Positions 22,967-31,141 of a stretch of DNA of 31,141 nt are shown one piece after another. Made by a program: the position numbers and the translations under genes. The stretch is from DATGIQ01 sp035295665 (GTDB lineage Bacteria; Planctomycetota; Planctomycetia; Gemmatales; Gemmataceae): the NCBI GenBank assembly GCA_035295665.1, contig DATGIQ010000020.1, forward strand, positions 1 to 31,141, written 5' to 3'. Numbering within the stretch: position 1 is the stretch's first letter; every line of letters starts with the position of its first letter. Below the pieces are notes generated by a model. That model ran no database searches, had not been told where the DNA came from, and saw nothing but the letters and a program-made list of their open reading frames with translations.

Positions 22967-24516
22967 TCTCCATTGATGCTATTCTCCTTGGCGTGTTCAA
23001 ACTGGCGATCCCGGAAGCGATTCTGGGGGTGGGGGCGTGCGTTCTGTTCCTGGGCACCACGTTTCGGATGGATCGCAACCTATGGGCCACCGTGGCATTG
23101 GTTACGCTTGGCTTGGCGGGGCTGGCGTTGGCATACAGCCCGTCCGCCAACACGACGTTTCCGGAGTTCTTTGCCAGCCCGCTGGTACTTGATCGCCTGG
23201 GTTTCCTGGTCAAATCCATCGCTCTGGCCAGCGGTGCGGTGTTTGTCTTGTTCAGTTGGAATGCTGTCCCCGACCGCCAGGCCGGCGAATACTACGCTTG
23301 TCTGCTCCTGATCATCGCGGGAGTCTGTCTGACCGGGACGGCTAATGAGCTGGTGACGCTGTTCTTGGCCCTGGAATTGATCAGCATTCCCACCTACGTG
23401 CTCCTGTATTTACCTCGGTATGACAACGCCGCCCAAGAAGCGGCCATGAAGTACTTTCTCTTGAGCATTTTTTCCTCGGCATTGACCCTGTTCGGGTTCA
23501 GCTATCTCTACGGGCTATCAGGGACGACCAATCTGCCAGCCTTGCTGGCGACTTTGGGCAATGCGGCCGGTGATGGTTTGCCCCAGACGGCGCAGGTGGC
23601 CCTGGTCATGGTGGTTGCGGGGTTGGGTTTTCGGATCACGGCGGTCCCGTTCCATTTTTATGCCCCGGATGTCTATCAAGGGACGCCAACGGTGGCCGCG
23701 GCGATCCTTGCATTTCTGCCCAAGCTCGCCGGCTTCGTGGCCCTGGTACGTGTGCTCGGCTTCCTTTGGGTGAGCCAGACCGGGACCGTTGGCCTGGCGT
23801 TGGGCGAACAGGTGCCGATGCTGTTTTTCATCTTGGCGGCAGTGACCATGTTCCTCGGCAATCTGCTGGGGTTGCTCCAGGATAACTTGAAACGGCTGCT
23901 GGCCTACTCCAGTGTGGCTCACGCCGGTTACATGTTGATCGGCCTGGCCGTGGCACCCGACCTGCGCGGTGAGGAGACGGCGGGCGGAGTCGATGCGGTC
24001 CTGTTTTACCTGGTTGCGTACGGTGCCATGACCATCGGTGCCTTTGCCGTCCTGGCGTACCTCAGCACGCCGCAGCGCCCGGTGGAGATGCTCGACGACT
24101 TGGCCGGGCTCAGCCAGAGCCATCCGGGAGTGGCGTTGTTGATGGCGCTTTTTCTGTTTAGTCTGATTGGAATTCCGTTGACCGCCGGCTTCGCGGGCAA
24201 ATTTGTGCTCTTTTTCGGAGCTATGGCGGTGGCGCCGCGCCCGGAACATCCATGGCTGTTCCGGGTCTTGGCTCTGATCGGGGTGATCAACGCCGCCATC
24301 GGCGCCTGGTATTATCTCCGCATCCTCACGGTCATGTATCTACGCAACCCGATCAAGCCACTGGCAAAGGCCCATTCCTGGCCCGGCCTGGCCACGGTGT
24401 GGATTTGTGCCCTGGTGACCCTATTTCTCGGTCTGTATCCGAACCCGCTGCTGCGCGTGAGCCGGGATGCTGCCCTGCCGGCACGCAGTCCCCAACCGCA
24501 GCAGGCTCGGCTCTGA
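22963..24516 (+). CDS. nuoN: NADH-quinone oxidoreductase subunit N
   Basis: NuoN is the proximal antiporter-like proton-pumping subunit. GTG 22963, overlapping the nuoM stop by 4 bases with GGGAG about 9 bases upstream, gives 517 residues; the longer open frame upstream lies on nuoM and is a shadow. Blocks: GEYYACLLLIIAGVCLTGTANELVTLFLALELISIPTYVLLYLPR (with E138), AAMKYFLLSIFSSALTLFGFSYLYG, FRITAVPFHFYAPDVYQGTPTVAAAILAFLPKLAGF, NLKRLLAYSSVAHAGYMLIGL, and GIPLTAGFAGKFVLFFGAM. All match NuoN rather than NuoM or NuoL. It ends the 14-gene complex I set. Confidence 0.96.
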   Translation: MISIDAILLGVFKLAIPEAILGVGACVLFLGTTFRMDRNLWATVALVTLGLAGLALAYSPSANTTFPEFFASPLVLDRLGFLVKSIALASGAVFVLFSWNAVPDRQAGEYYACLLLIIAGVCLTGTANELVTLFLALELISIPTYVLLYLPRYDNAAQEAAMKYFLLSIFSSALTLFGFSYLYGLSGTTNLPALLATLGNAAGDGLPQTAQVALVMVVAGLGFRITAVPFHFYAPDVYQGTPTVAAAILAFLPKLAGFVALVRVLGFLWVSQTGTVGLALGEQVPMLFFILAAVTMFLGNLLGLLQDNLKRLLAYSSVAHAGYMLIGLAVAPDLRGEETAGGVDAVLFYLVAYGAMTIGAFAVLAYLSTPQRPVEMLDDLAGLSQSHPGVALLMALFLFSLIGIPLTAGFAGKFVLFFGAMAVAPRPEHPWLFRVLALIGVINAAIGAWYYLRILTVMYLRNPIKPLAKAHSWPGLATVWICALVTLFLGLYPNPLLRVSRDAALPARSPQPQQARL

Positions 24517-24524
24517 GCGCTCCT

Positions 24525-25544
24525 GTGTCCGATTGGCCTTGCGGTTTTCTGGACGGCCCGGCTGCCGAGGTCCTGCGCAGCTACGGGATGCTTTGCCCCG
24601 ATCAATCTGTGCTAACACTCGGCAACCGCGGCGGCTTCAGCGGTGCCCGACTTTGGAAGGTTGGGGACGGCGTGGGCGCCTGTTGTCTTCGCGCCTGGCC
24701 ACCCGGGGACCCAACGCCGGAGCGGCTCAGCTGGATTCATGGGCTGATGCGGCGGGGTCGCGAGAGAGGACTGGATTTCGTACCGGCTGTTGCGCGAACC
24801 GCTCAGGGGACGACATGGATCGCCCATGGCGGCCGGCTTTGGGACGTCATCGCCTGGATGCCGGGCCAAGCTGATTTCCAGGAGCAGCCCACACCGGCGC
24901 GACTGGATGCGGCTTGTATGGCTCTCGCCCGACTGCATGGAGCGTGGGCCGGGGTTGATCCGGTGCAGGGTCCCTGCCCCGGTATCGGGCGGCGCTTGCG
25001 AATTGCCCAGGAATGGATCCACATCATCGAATCTGGCTGGTGCCCGGAGTTCGAAGAACAAGAAACAGATCCAGTCCTTCCCTGGGCACAGCGGGCTTGG
25101 ACCTTGTTCCAGAGCCGAATTGGCAGCGTACCCCGCACCCTGGCCACGTGGAGGGATCGCGCGTTTCTGCTCCATCCCTGCCTGTGTGACATTTGGCATG
25201 ATCATGTCTTGTTTGAAGGCGACCGGGTGAGCGGATTGATTGATTACGGCGGTGTCAAAGTCGATCATTGTGCGGTCGATCTGGCGCGGCTATTGGGCAG
25301 CTTGGTGGAAGACAACGCCGACCGGCGCGATGCAGGCTTGAATGCCTATCTCCGCTGCCGTCCACTATCGTGGGAAGAGCAAGCCTTGGTCGGTGTCCTG
25401 GATGAAACGGGAGCCGTCATCGCGGTCGCCAACTGGCTCAACTGGCTGTACCGCGATGGGAAAACCTATGAGGACCGTACAGCGGTGGCGCGACGGTTGG
25501 CGAAGGTGGTGCAACGGTTGGAGAAAGGGAAATCACCCGTTTAA
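24525..25544 (+). CDS. Phosphotransferase, aminoglycoside-phosphotransferase (APH)-like fold
   Basis: The protein has 339 residues from GTG 24525, 8 bases after the nuoN stop, so it is probably co-transcribed with complex I. Longer in-frame readings overlap nuoN. The kinase-like fold is shown by an N-terminal lobe with the loop LGNRGGFSGARLW, an ACMALARLHGAW helix, the catalytic loop LCDIWHDHVLF (D222) and the metal-binding IDYGG (D240) followed by VDLARLLGSL. The usual Brenner motif is HGDxxxxN: here Leu-Cys replace His-Gly and H227 replaces the Asn metal ligand. The catalytic Asp residues are kept, so activity is possible but not assured. Relatives phosphorylate small hydroxylated molecules such as sugars, choline, homoserine or antibiotics. 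The substrate is unknown and a resistance role should not be assumed. Confidence 0.78.
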   Translation: MSDWPCGFLDGPAAEVLRSYGMLCPDQSVLTLGNRGGFSGARLWKVGDGVGACCLRAWPPGDPTPERLSWIHGLMRRGRERGLDFVPAVARTAQGTTWIAHGGRLWDVIAWMPGQADFQEQPTPARLDAACMALARLHGAWAGVDPVQGPCPGIGRRLRIAQEWIHIIESGWCPEFEEQETDPVLPWAQRAWTLFQSRIGSVPRTLATWRDRAFLLHPCLCDIWHDHVLFEGDRVSGLIDYGGVKVDHCAVDLARLLGSLVEDNADRRDAGLNAYLRCRPLSWEEQALVGVLDETGAVIAVANWLNWLYRDGKTYEDRTAVARRLAKVVQRLEKGKSPV

Positions 25545-25590
25545 ACTAGCGCACCATCCCAAGCCGTGTCGAGCCACCGCACTCCACGGA

Positions 25591-26040
25591 CTACCGCTTC
25601 GAGAATTGGAAGCTCTTGCGAGCCCCTTTCTTGCCGTATTTCTTTCGTTCCTTCATTCGGCCATCACGGGTCAGGTAGCCGGAGTCGCGCAGCTTCTTGG
25701 CCATGCTGCTGACGGTATCCTCTTCGGTGGCTTGAGTCGGCAGTCCGAACATCGTCTTGAGGGCGCGGGCAATCCCCTGGGAAATAGCGCCGCCTTGCCC
25801 CGTGAATCCGCCTCCCCGCACATTGGCGAACACGTCCAGCCGATTGCGCATCTCGGTCAGTTCCAGAGGCCCGACAACGGCGGAGCGGTCTTTGTCTTCA
25901 GTGAAGTAGTCCATAAGTTCGCGGCCGTTGATCATCAACTTTCCCGAGCCTTCGCAGATCCGGACGCGGGCAACCGAAGTCTTGCGGCGGCCGGTACCGA
26001 GATAATACGTCTTTTTCGTTTTCACTTCCGCCACGGGCAT
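25591..26040 (-). CDS. rpsI: 30S ribosomal protein S9
   Basis: S9 belongs to the head of the 30S subunit, with its C-terminal tail reaching the P-site tRNA. The 149-residue protein has YYLGTGRRKTSVARVRI at the start, GRELMDYF, DVFANVRGGGFTGQGGAISQGIARAL in the middle, and RDGRMKERKKYGKKGARKSFQFSKR at the end; the terminal SKR fits the family, where the last Arg contacts tRNA. The N-terminus is about 20 residues longer than in E. coli. It lies 8 bases downstream of rplM, the standard bacterial pairing, and the two are co-transcribed from the minus strand. The 46-bp convergent gap to the phosphotransferase gene has no clear terminator. Confidence 0.98.
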   Translation of the reverse strand: MPVAEVKTKKTYYLGTGRRKTSVARVRICEGSGKLMINGRELMDYFTEDKDRSAVVGPLELTEMRNRLDVFANVRGGGFTGQGGAISQGIARALKTMFGLPTQATEEDTVSSMAKKLRDSGYLTRDGRMKERKKYGKKGARKSFQFSKR

Positions 26041-26048
26041 TCTCCGAA

Positions 26049-26483
26049 TCAGGACCGGGGTTTCAATTCTTGCGGTTGCTGGGCCTGGTGAGGATGGCTC
26101 GGCCCAGCATAGACTTTCAATTTCGTCATTTGTTGCCGGCCGAGGCGATTGCGCGGCACCATGCGCCGGACCGCTTCGAGCAGAATGCGCTCCGGGCGTT
26201 TGGCCAGCACCTGGCGAGCCGTCACTACCTTCAACCCGCCGGGATAATGGCTATAGGATTGGTAGGTTTGCGAGTCCCATTTCTTGCCGGTGAAGCGGAC
26301 TTTCTCAGCATTGATGACGACGACGAATTCGCCCGTGTCCGTGTGGGGCGTGTACTCGGGCCGGTGCTTGCCACGCAGGATGGTCGCAATCTGAACGGCC
26401 AGCCGGCCGACGACCTGATTGGTGGCATCCACGAGAAACCAGCGTTGGGGCACTTCCCCTGTCTTGGCCATGTACGTTGACAT
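26049..26483 (-). CDS. rplM: 50S ribosomal protein L13
   Basis: L13 is an early-assembling 50S protein. ATG 26483 gives 144 residues, the usual size, starting MSTYMAKTGEVPQRWFLVDA; longer in-frame starts (26498, 26501 and up to 26672) extend through the promoter and into the neighbouring gene. Blocks: GRLAVQIATILRGKH, EFVVVINAEKVRFTGKKWD, SHYPGGLKVVTARQVLAKRPERILLEAVRRMVPRNRLGRQQMTKLKVYAGPSHPHQAQQP. The operon with rpsI is transcribed away from the glycosyltransferase pair. A strong sigma70-like promoter lies about 40 bases upstream. Confidence 0.97.
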   Translation of the reverse strand: MSTYMAKTGEVPQRWFLVDATNQVVGRLAVQIATILRGKHRPEYTPHTDTGEFVVVINAEKVRFTGKKWDSQTYQSYSHYPGGLKVVTARQVLAKRPERILLEAVRRMVPRNRLGRQQMTKLKVYAGPSHPHQAQQPQELKPRS

Positions 26484-26526
26484 CACAATTCTCATCATGC
26501 CAGAAGCTGAATCTACTGAAATAGTC

Positions 26527-26554
26527 ATGATAAGTGGTGCCTTGCGATCGTCAA
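26527..26554 (-). promoter_or_regulatory. Putative sigma70-type promoter for rplM-rpsI
   Basis: On the minus strand TTGACG (26549-26554, 5/6) and TATCAT (26527-26532, 5/6) are separated by 16 bases. The start of transcription would be near 26520, giving a leader of about 37 bases to the rplM ATG. It is the best promoter match seen in the window and supports the short rplM start. Confidence 0.55.
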
Positions 26555-26596
26555 GGGCAACCGAACGGCGGCCTCGCTCGGGCTTAGCCAGTCCGC

Positions 26597-26602
26597 TACA
26601 AT
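26597..26602 (+). promoter_or_regulatory. Putative -10 element upstream of the first glycosyltransferase
   Basis: TACAAT (5/6 to consensus) lies 30 bases before the ATG at 26633. No good -35 is seen at 17 bases. The leader would be only about 24 bases with a weak ribosome site. Confidence 0.28.
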
Positions 26603-26632
26603 CTGGATGGTTTACAACGCGGGCACGCAAGC

Positions 26633-27886
26633 ATGAGCCAAGATCCCCTCCACCTGCTCTGCATCGAGCCACATTTCCCCGGCCGGTTGGGCGCCGTCGC
26701 TGACTGGTTGGTACGGCGGCGCGGTTATCGGTGCCGGTTTTACTGCAATGGCGCGGAGGCGCAAGAGCATTGGCCCCCGTCGGTCGGCAACGGCCTGGAT
26801 CTAATCTTCTTCAACGTCGGCGGGGTGGCTCGCGAACAGACCGTGCCGTGGACCCGGCAACTGGAACGCGGCCTTTGTTATGCCTATGGTTGCTGGGAAG
26901 TGCTGGAGGCGCGGCGGCCGCGGCCGGTGGATGTCGTGCTGGCGCGCTCGGCGGGGCTAGGATCTTCCCTGTTCGCTTCGGTTCATTTGCCCGGCGTTCC
27001 CGTCGTCAATTTCTTCGATTATTTCATCCATCCGCACGCCAACGACTTGGCTGACGAAGCGGGGCTAGACACCCCGCCAGCGTACTTTCAGTGGCGGCGA
27101 GCCAGCAATGCGATGGACTTGCTGGACCTGGAGAATATCGCCCTGGCGTGGACACCGACCGAGTGGCAACGGCGCCTGTTCCCGGCCGAGTACCGGGATG
27201 GGTTTGTCGTTCTCTACGACGGCGTGAACACACGCCGGTTTGAACGACGTCCTGGCTCGCCGCGGACAGTCGCCGGCCGAGCCATTCCAGCGGAGACACG
27301 TATCGTCAGCTTTGTTGCGCGCTCTCTGGATCGTTTGCGTGGTTTTGAGCGTTTCGTGGACCTGGCCAATCGGCTGCTGAGCGCGCGCGCGGATGTGCTG
27401 TGCATCGTGGTGGGAGACCCCATCGTTCAGCGCGGCCTGGATGTGCAATTCTATCGTCAGGATTACCCAGCCCATATCCAGGGCCAGACACCCTGGGTTG
27501 ATCCCGGCCGCGTCTGGTTCTTGGGGGCCGTTCAGCAAGAGGTCGTTGCGGAAGTCCTGGTTGCCAGCGATCTCCATGTCTACCCCAGCCGGCCATATCC
27601 GATCTCCCGCTCCCTGCTGGAGGCCATGTCGGCCGGCTGCACGGTCTTGGCCTGGGATACGGATCCCGTGCGGGAGTTTCTTGTGCAGGATCAAACCGGA
27701 CTTCTGGTAAAGCCGAACAACCTGGATGCCGCGGAGCAACAGGCGCTGGCCGTGCTCACCGACCCCGTTGCTTACTATCCCCTGGGCCAGGCGGCCGCCG
27801 CAAGGGTTCGTGAACAGTACGCCCAGGACATTACGCTGTCCGCGTTGGCCACTCATCTGGGTCGACTGGTGGAGAGAGGGGGGTGA
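26633..27886 (+). CDS. GT-B glycosyltransferase (GT4-like), first of a tandem pair
   Basis: The protein has 417 residues and no signal peptide or membrane helix, so it probably works on the cytoplasmic face. The N-terminal half (FFNVGGVAREQT, FASVHLPGVPVVNFFDYFIHP) fits the Glyco_trans_4_3-type acceptor domain; the C-terminal half has the donor-sugar Rossmann fold: RIVSFVARSLDRLRGFERFVD, FLGAVQQEVVAEVLVASDLHVYPSRPYPISRSLLEAMSAGC and DPVREFLVQDQTGLLVKPNN. The second Glu of the usual EX7E motif is present (LLEAM) but the first position is Tyr (SRPYPISRSLLEAM). It is followed after 6 bases by a paralogue. Sugar donor and acceptor are unknown. Confidence 0.85.
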   Translation: MSQDPLHLLCIEPHFPGRLGAVADWLVRRRGYRCRFYCNGAEAQEHWPPSVGNGLDLIFFNVGGVAREQTVPWTRQLERGLCYAYGCWEVLEARRPRPVDVVLARSAGLGSSLFASVHLPGVPVVNFFDYFIHPHANDLADEAGLDTPPAYFQWRRASNAMDLLDLENIALAWTPTEWQRRLFPAEYRDGFVVLYDGVNTRRFERRPGSPRTVAGRAIPAETRIVSFVARSLDRLRGFERFVDLANRLLSARADVLCIVVGDPIVQRGLDVQFYRQDYPAHIQGQTPWVDPGRVWFLGAVQQEVVAEVLVASDLHVYPSRPYPISRSLLEAMSAGCTVLAWDTDPVREFLVQDQTGLLVKPNNLDAAEQQALAVLTDPVAYYPLGQAAAARVREQYAQDITLSALATHLGRLVERGG

Positions 27887-27892
27887 GGCACC

Positions 27893-29128
27893 ATGCACAT
27901 TCTCTTTACCCACCGGGCCTTTCCCGCTCAGTTTGGTCAGGTGGCGCTGGAGCTGAGCAAACGCTACGGTTGGAGATGCAGCTTCCTGATCGACCACATC
28001 TCCCGCTGTCCCGAGCCCACCGAAGAAATGGTGTCACGGCTCAACCTGTACCAGATTCCGCTGTCGGCTGCGTTTCGGGCACAGAAGAGTCCTCCCTGGG
28101 CCCAGAGCTTTGGCCGGTATTTGGAGGTTTGCCAGGCGGGCTGGGAGGCATTGCGGGCCCTTCCGGATCTGAGTCCGGATCTCGTGGTTGGCCATGCCGG
28201 TCTGGCGCCAACCTTATTCCTTCCGGAGCTGGTCGATTGCCCCATCGTCAATTATTGCGAATATTACTTCGCCCCGCACCGCCGTGATTTGACGTACCGG
28301 ATCGACTTGCCGCCCGCTGAGCCGGCCCCGTTCTTCCCGCGCTGCATCAACGCGGCCACCTTGGCCAGCCTCGTGGCTTGCGACGCCGGCTATGCACCGA
28401 TGCACTGGCAGCGGCGCGCCTTTCCGCAGCGGTTCTGGCCCAAGATCGAGGTCCACTTCGACGGCATTGACACCACCCTGTACCGGCCCCAGCGGACCAG
28501 TTTGGTTGTGAACGGGCAAACCATTCCCGAGGAAATTCGCGTCGTGACCTTTGTGGCCCGGGGGCTCGAGTCGATGCGTGGGTTCGACCTCTTCATGAGA
28601 GTCGCGAAGCGGATTTGCCGGGAGCGGTCGGATGTACTTTTTGTTATCGCCGGAGATGAAGAGACCTACTACGGCTGGGATCAACTCCACACCGGTCAGC
28701 TCAGCTTCAAACAATGGGTGCTGAGCCAGGGCGATTATGATGTGTCGCGGTTTGTTTTTCTTGGGCACATCGAACCGGCACGGTTGGCCCAAGTCCTTGG
28801 CCGAAGCGATCTGCATATCTATCTCAGTGTGCCATTCGTGGTGTCCTGGTCGCTGCTGAATGCCCTGGCGAGTGGCTGCGTGGTCCTTGGTTCCCAGGTG
28901 GATCCAGTGCGCGAAGTCGTGGAGCCCGGACGAACCGGTTTGATGGAGCCGCTCTACGATATCGATCGCCTGGCCGAAACGTCGCTGGGGGTGCTGGCTA
29001 ATCCGGGCCAATATCGTCCCCTGGGCCAGGCGGCGCGGAAGTGGGTGGAAGAGAAATACAGCCTTGACGTGTGTATTCCGGAGCTGAAAGATTATTTCGA
29101 ACGTGTGGGCCAACTGCCTCCTTCATGA
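27893..29128 (+). CDS. GT-B glycosyltransferase (GT4-like), second of a tandem pair
   Basis: The protein has 411 residues from ATG 27893, 6 bases after the first gene. The N-terminus MHILFTHRAFPAQFGQVALEL is typical of the Glyco_trans_4_3 domain; LVDCPIVNYCEYYFAPHRRDL is its central block. The donor domain shows IRVVTFVARGLESMRGFDLFMRVAKRI, VFLGHIEPARLAQVLGRSDLHIYLSVPFVVSWSLLNALASGC and DPVREVVEPGRTGLMEP. It aligns along its length with the upstream protein, so the pair arose by duplication. Neither Glu of EX7E is kept (SWSLLNALASG has Asn). A shared pathway for a glycan or glycolipid is likely, but no other sugar gene lies nearby. Confidence 0.85.
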   Translation: MHILFTHRAFPAQFGQVALELSKRYGWRCSFLIDHISRCPEPTEEMVSRLNLYQIPLSAAFRAQKSPPWAQSFGRYLEVCQAGWEALRALPDLSPDLVVGHAGLAPTLFLPELVDCPIVNYCEYYFAPHRRDLTYRIDLPPAEPAPFFPRCINAATLASLVACDAGYAPMHWQRRAFPQRFWPKIEVHFDGIDTTLYRPQRTSLVVNGQTIPEEIRVVTFVARGLESMRGFDLFMRVAKRICRERSDVLFVIAGDEETYYGWDQLHTGQLSFKQWVLSQGDYDVSRFVFLGHIEPARLAQVLGRSDLHIYLSVPFVVSWSLLNALASGCVVLGSQVDPVREVVEPGRTGLMEPLYDIDRLAETSLGVLANPGQYRPLGQAARKWVEEKYSLDVCIPELKDYFERVGQLPPS

Positions 29129-29283
29129 ATCGATGTTCCTGCGTGGGTAGAATCTGTCTCATTGCGATGGAAAGCCGAGATTCCCGCTCCTACAATGATC
29201 GAAGCCGCCTGGGCTGCTTGGCGCCGTGCGGCTTCTGCCTGCCATAGGAATTCTGCTGACGTCTCCGCTTGAGAGGGAAACTG

Positions 29284-31141
29284 ATGATCCGGCATATTCG
29301 CTGTTCTGGGTGGGGTTCTGCGCTCGTTCTTCTGGTCAGCCTGATTGCAACCGGGGAGCGCGTTTCGGCCGAGGAAGCTTCCGGGTTGAAGCTCGACAAG
29401 GGCGACCACATCTGTCTCATCGGTAATACTCTTGCCGATCGTATGCAGCACGATGGCTGGCTGGAGACGCTCCTTCAAAATCGCTTTCCCCAGCACGAGC
29501 TCGTATTCCGCGATCTCGGCTTCTCCGGCGACGAGCTGACCCTTCGGCTGCGCTCAGCGAATTTCGGCACGCCCGACCATTGGCTGACGTTTACCAAAGC
29601 CGATGTGGTCTTCGCCTTTTTTGGTTACAACGAATCCTTCGCCGGGCCCGCTGGCTTGGACAAGTTCAAGAAGGACCTGGATGAGTTCATCAAGCATACG
29701 CTCGACCAAAAATACAACGGCAAGAACGCTCCCCGCCTCGTCCTCTTTTCGCCCATCGCTCATGAGAACCTGCACGACCGTAATTTGCCCGACGGCACCG
29801 AGAACAACAAGCGACTCGAGCTCTACACTGCTGCGATGGCCGAGGTCGCCAAGGCCAATCAAGTCCTGTTCGTGGACCTCTTCCAAGCCACGCGGGACCT
29901 GTATGCCAAGGCCGCCAAGCCGCTCACCATCAATGGCATCCATTTAACGGAGCCGGGTAATCATCTGTTGGCGGAGGTCATCGACCGGGCCCTGTTTCCA
30001 AACCTCGCGCCGCCGCGGCGTGATCTCCCGGCACTGGAAAAGCTGCGGCAAGCCGTGCGCGACAAGAATTTTTATTGGTTCAATCGTTACCGCACGGTGG
30101 ATGGCTACTCGATCTTCGGCGGCCGGGCCGACCTCCGCTTTGTCGACGGGCAGACCAATCGTGTCGTTGCCCAGCGCGAGATGGAGATTCTGGATTTGAT
30201 GACGGCCAACCGCGACAAGCGTATCTGGGCCGTGGCGCAGAACAGCGATCTCCGTGTCGATGACAGCAATACGCCGCCGTTCGTCCCCGTAATCACGAAC
30301 AAACCCGGCCTCGGTCCAAACGGCACGCATCTGTTCCTGAGTGGTGAAGAGGCCATCCAGCGGATGACGGTGGCGAAGGGGATGAAGGTCAATCTGTTCG
30401 CCTCCGAGCAGGAATTCCCCGAGCTGGCCAAGCCGGTGCAGATGTCGTTCGACACCAAGGGCCGGCTCTGGGTCGCCGTTTGGCCGAGTTATCCCCACTG
30501 GAGGCCCAAGGAGGAGATGAACGACAAGATCCTCATCTTCGAAGATACCAAGGGGACCGGGAAGGCGGACAAGATGACAGTCTTCGCCGACCATCTGCAC
30601 TGCCCGACCGGATTTGAGTTTTACAATGGCGGTGTGCTGGTTGCTCAAGCGCCCGGGCTCGTGTTCCTGAAAGACACCGACGGCGACGGCAAGGCCGATC
30701 TTCGCATCCGCGTTCTGGATGGGCTGGACTCGGCCGACACGCACCACACGTCGAACAGTTTTCAGCTCGATCCAGGCGGGGCCCTCTACTTTCAGGAAGG
30801 CACGTTTCACCATACCCAGGTCGAGACGCCGTACGGCCCGCCCGTGCGCAATGCGAACGCCGGCGTCTACCGGTATGAGCCACGCACCCAGAAATTCGAC
30901 GTGTATGTGAACTTCGGCTTTGCCAATCCGCATGGGCACGTCTTCAACCGCTGGGGCCAGGACATCGTGGTCGACGGCACGGGAGCCAACCCGTATGACG
31001 GGGCCCTCTTCTCCGGCCATCTTGCTTTCCCGCAAAAGCACGCGCGCCCGCCCCAGGTGTATCAGCAGCGGACCCGGCCCTGCCCCGGCGTTGAAATCTT
31101 GACCAGCCGGCACTTTCCCGAAGCGAACCAGGGCAACCTGC
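29284..31141 (+). CDS. Secreted SGNH-like domain plus PVC-type membrane-bound dehydrogenase/heme-binding protein, 5' part
   Basis: The frame is open from ATG 29284 to the window edge (at least 619 residues); AGAGGG lies 6 bases upstream. A signal peptide covers about 1-29. Residues about 35-240 form an SGNH/GDSL-type domain with LIGNTLADRM (block I), GYNES (N116, block III) and NGIHLTEPGN (H220, block V). The block I Ser is Thr (T49) and the block V Asp is Asn (N217), so hydrolase activity is doubtful. From about 355 the sequence turns into the beta-propeller region of the PVC-type family (MKVNLFASEQEFP, KPVQMSFDTKGRLWVAVWPSYP, LKDTDGDGKADLR, GFANPHGHVFNRWGQD). In full-length members a HEAT-like region and a C-terminal CxxCH cytochrome c follow; these would lie beyond the edge. 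The family is typical of Planctomycetota and Verrucomicrobiota. Confidence 0.88.
   Translation, partial: MIRHIRCSGWGSALVLLVSLIATGERVSAEEASGLKLDKGDHICLIGNTLADRMQHDGWLETLLQNRFPQHELVFRDLGFSGDELTLRLRSANFGTPDHWLTFTKADVVFAFFGYNESFAGPAGLDKFKKDLDEFIKHTLDQKYNGKNAPRLVLFSPIAHENLHDRNLPDGTENNKRLELYTAAMAEVAKANQVLFVDLFQATRDLYAKAAKPLTINGIHLTEPGNHLLAEVIDRALFPNLAPPRRDLPALEKLRQAVRDKNFYWFNRYRTVDGYSIFGGRADLRFVDGQTNRVVAQREMEILDLMTANRDKRIWAVAQNSDLRVDDSNTPPFVPVITNKPGLGPNGTHLFLSGEEAIQRMTVAKGMKVNLFASEQEFPELAKPVQMSFDTKGRLWVAVWPSYPHWRPKEEMNDKILIFEDTKGTGKADKMTVFADHLHCPTGFEFYNGGVLVAQAPGLVFLKDTDGDGKADLRIRVLDGLDSADTHHTSNSFQLDPGGALYFQEGTFHHTQVETPYGPPVRNANAGVYRYEPRTQKFDVYVNFGFANPHGHVFNRWGQDIVVDGTGANPYDGALFSGHLAFPQKHARPPQVYQQRTRPCPGVEILTSRHFPEANQGNL

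Noticed and set aside
24525..25544. Antibiotic-resistance gene call for the APH-like kinase
   Set aside because: The fold is shared by many metabolic kinases, the Brenner motif is altered, and the gene sits with complex I; no evidence supports resistance.

Overview
The window looks like GC-rich chromosomal DNA from a planctomycete, perhaps close to Gemmata-type lineages. This placement is inferred from gene content and was not tested by a search. The main pointers are a secreted SGNH/beta-propeller protein of the PVC-type cytochrome family at the right edge, several secreted esterase-like and CBM9-like proteins, a STAS protein, and a complete nuoA-N cluster with separate nuoC and nuoD. No tRNA, rRNA, CRISPR array, insertion sequence or integrase was recognised.

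Left part (1-4763): secreted or envelope hydrolases. In order these are the 3' end of an M28 zinc aminopeptidase, a two-domain protein joining a subclass B3-like metallo-beta-lactamase to a class C-like serine beta-lactamase/esterase domain, an alpha/beta hydrolase whose start overlaps it by 8 bp, and a second alpha/beta hydrolase on the opposite strand. A REP-like palindrome lies in the convergent gap between the two hydrolases.

Middle-left (4977-8755): a compact uvrC (DNA excision repair) lacking the usual C-terminal HhH domain, surE 6 bp downstream, a STAS-domain regulator with a plausible promoter of its own, and a secreted CBM9-like protein.

Centre (8942-25544): respiratory complex I, nuoA-B-C-D-E-F-(lipoprotein)-G-H-I-J-K-L-M-N, all on the plus strand with many start/stop overlaps. 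NADH is oxidised by NuoEFG, electrons pass along the Fe-S chain in NuoG/I/B to quinone at NuoBDH, and NuoL/M/N plus A/J/K form the proton-pumping membrane arm. Unusual features are a small lipoprotein gene between nuoF and nuoG, a NuoJ with extra N-terminal helices and a hydrophilic insertion of about 140 residues, a NuoK with a charged/Pro-rich tail, a purine/pyrimidine-rich hairpin between nuoC and nuoD, and a perfect 13-bp hairpin between nuoL and nuoM. An aminoglycoside-phosphotransferase-like kinase gene follows nuoN by 8 bp.

Right part (25591-31141): the ribosomal protein pair rplM-rpsI on the minus strand behind a good sigma70-like promoter, two tandem GT-B glycosyltransferases on the plus strand, and the 5' part of the SGNH/PVC-type protein, which runs off the window.
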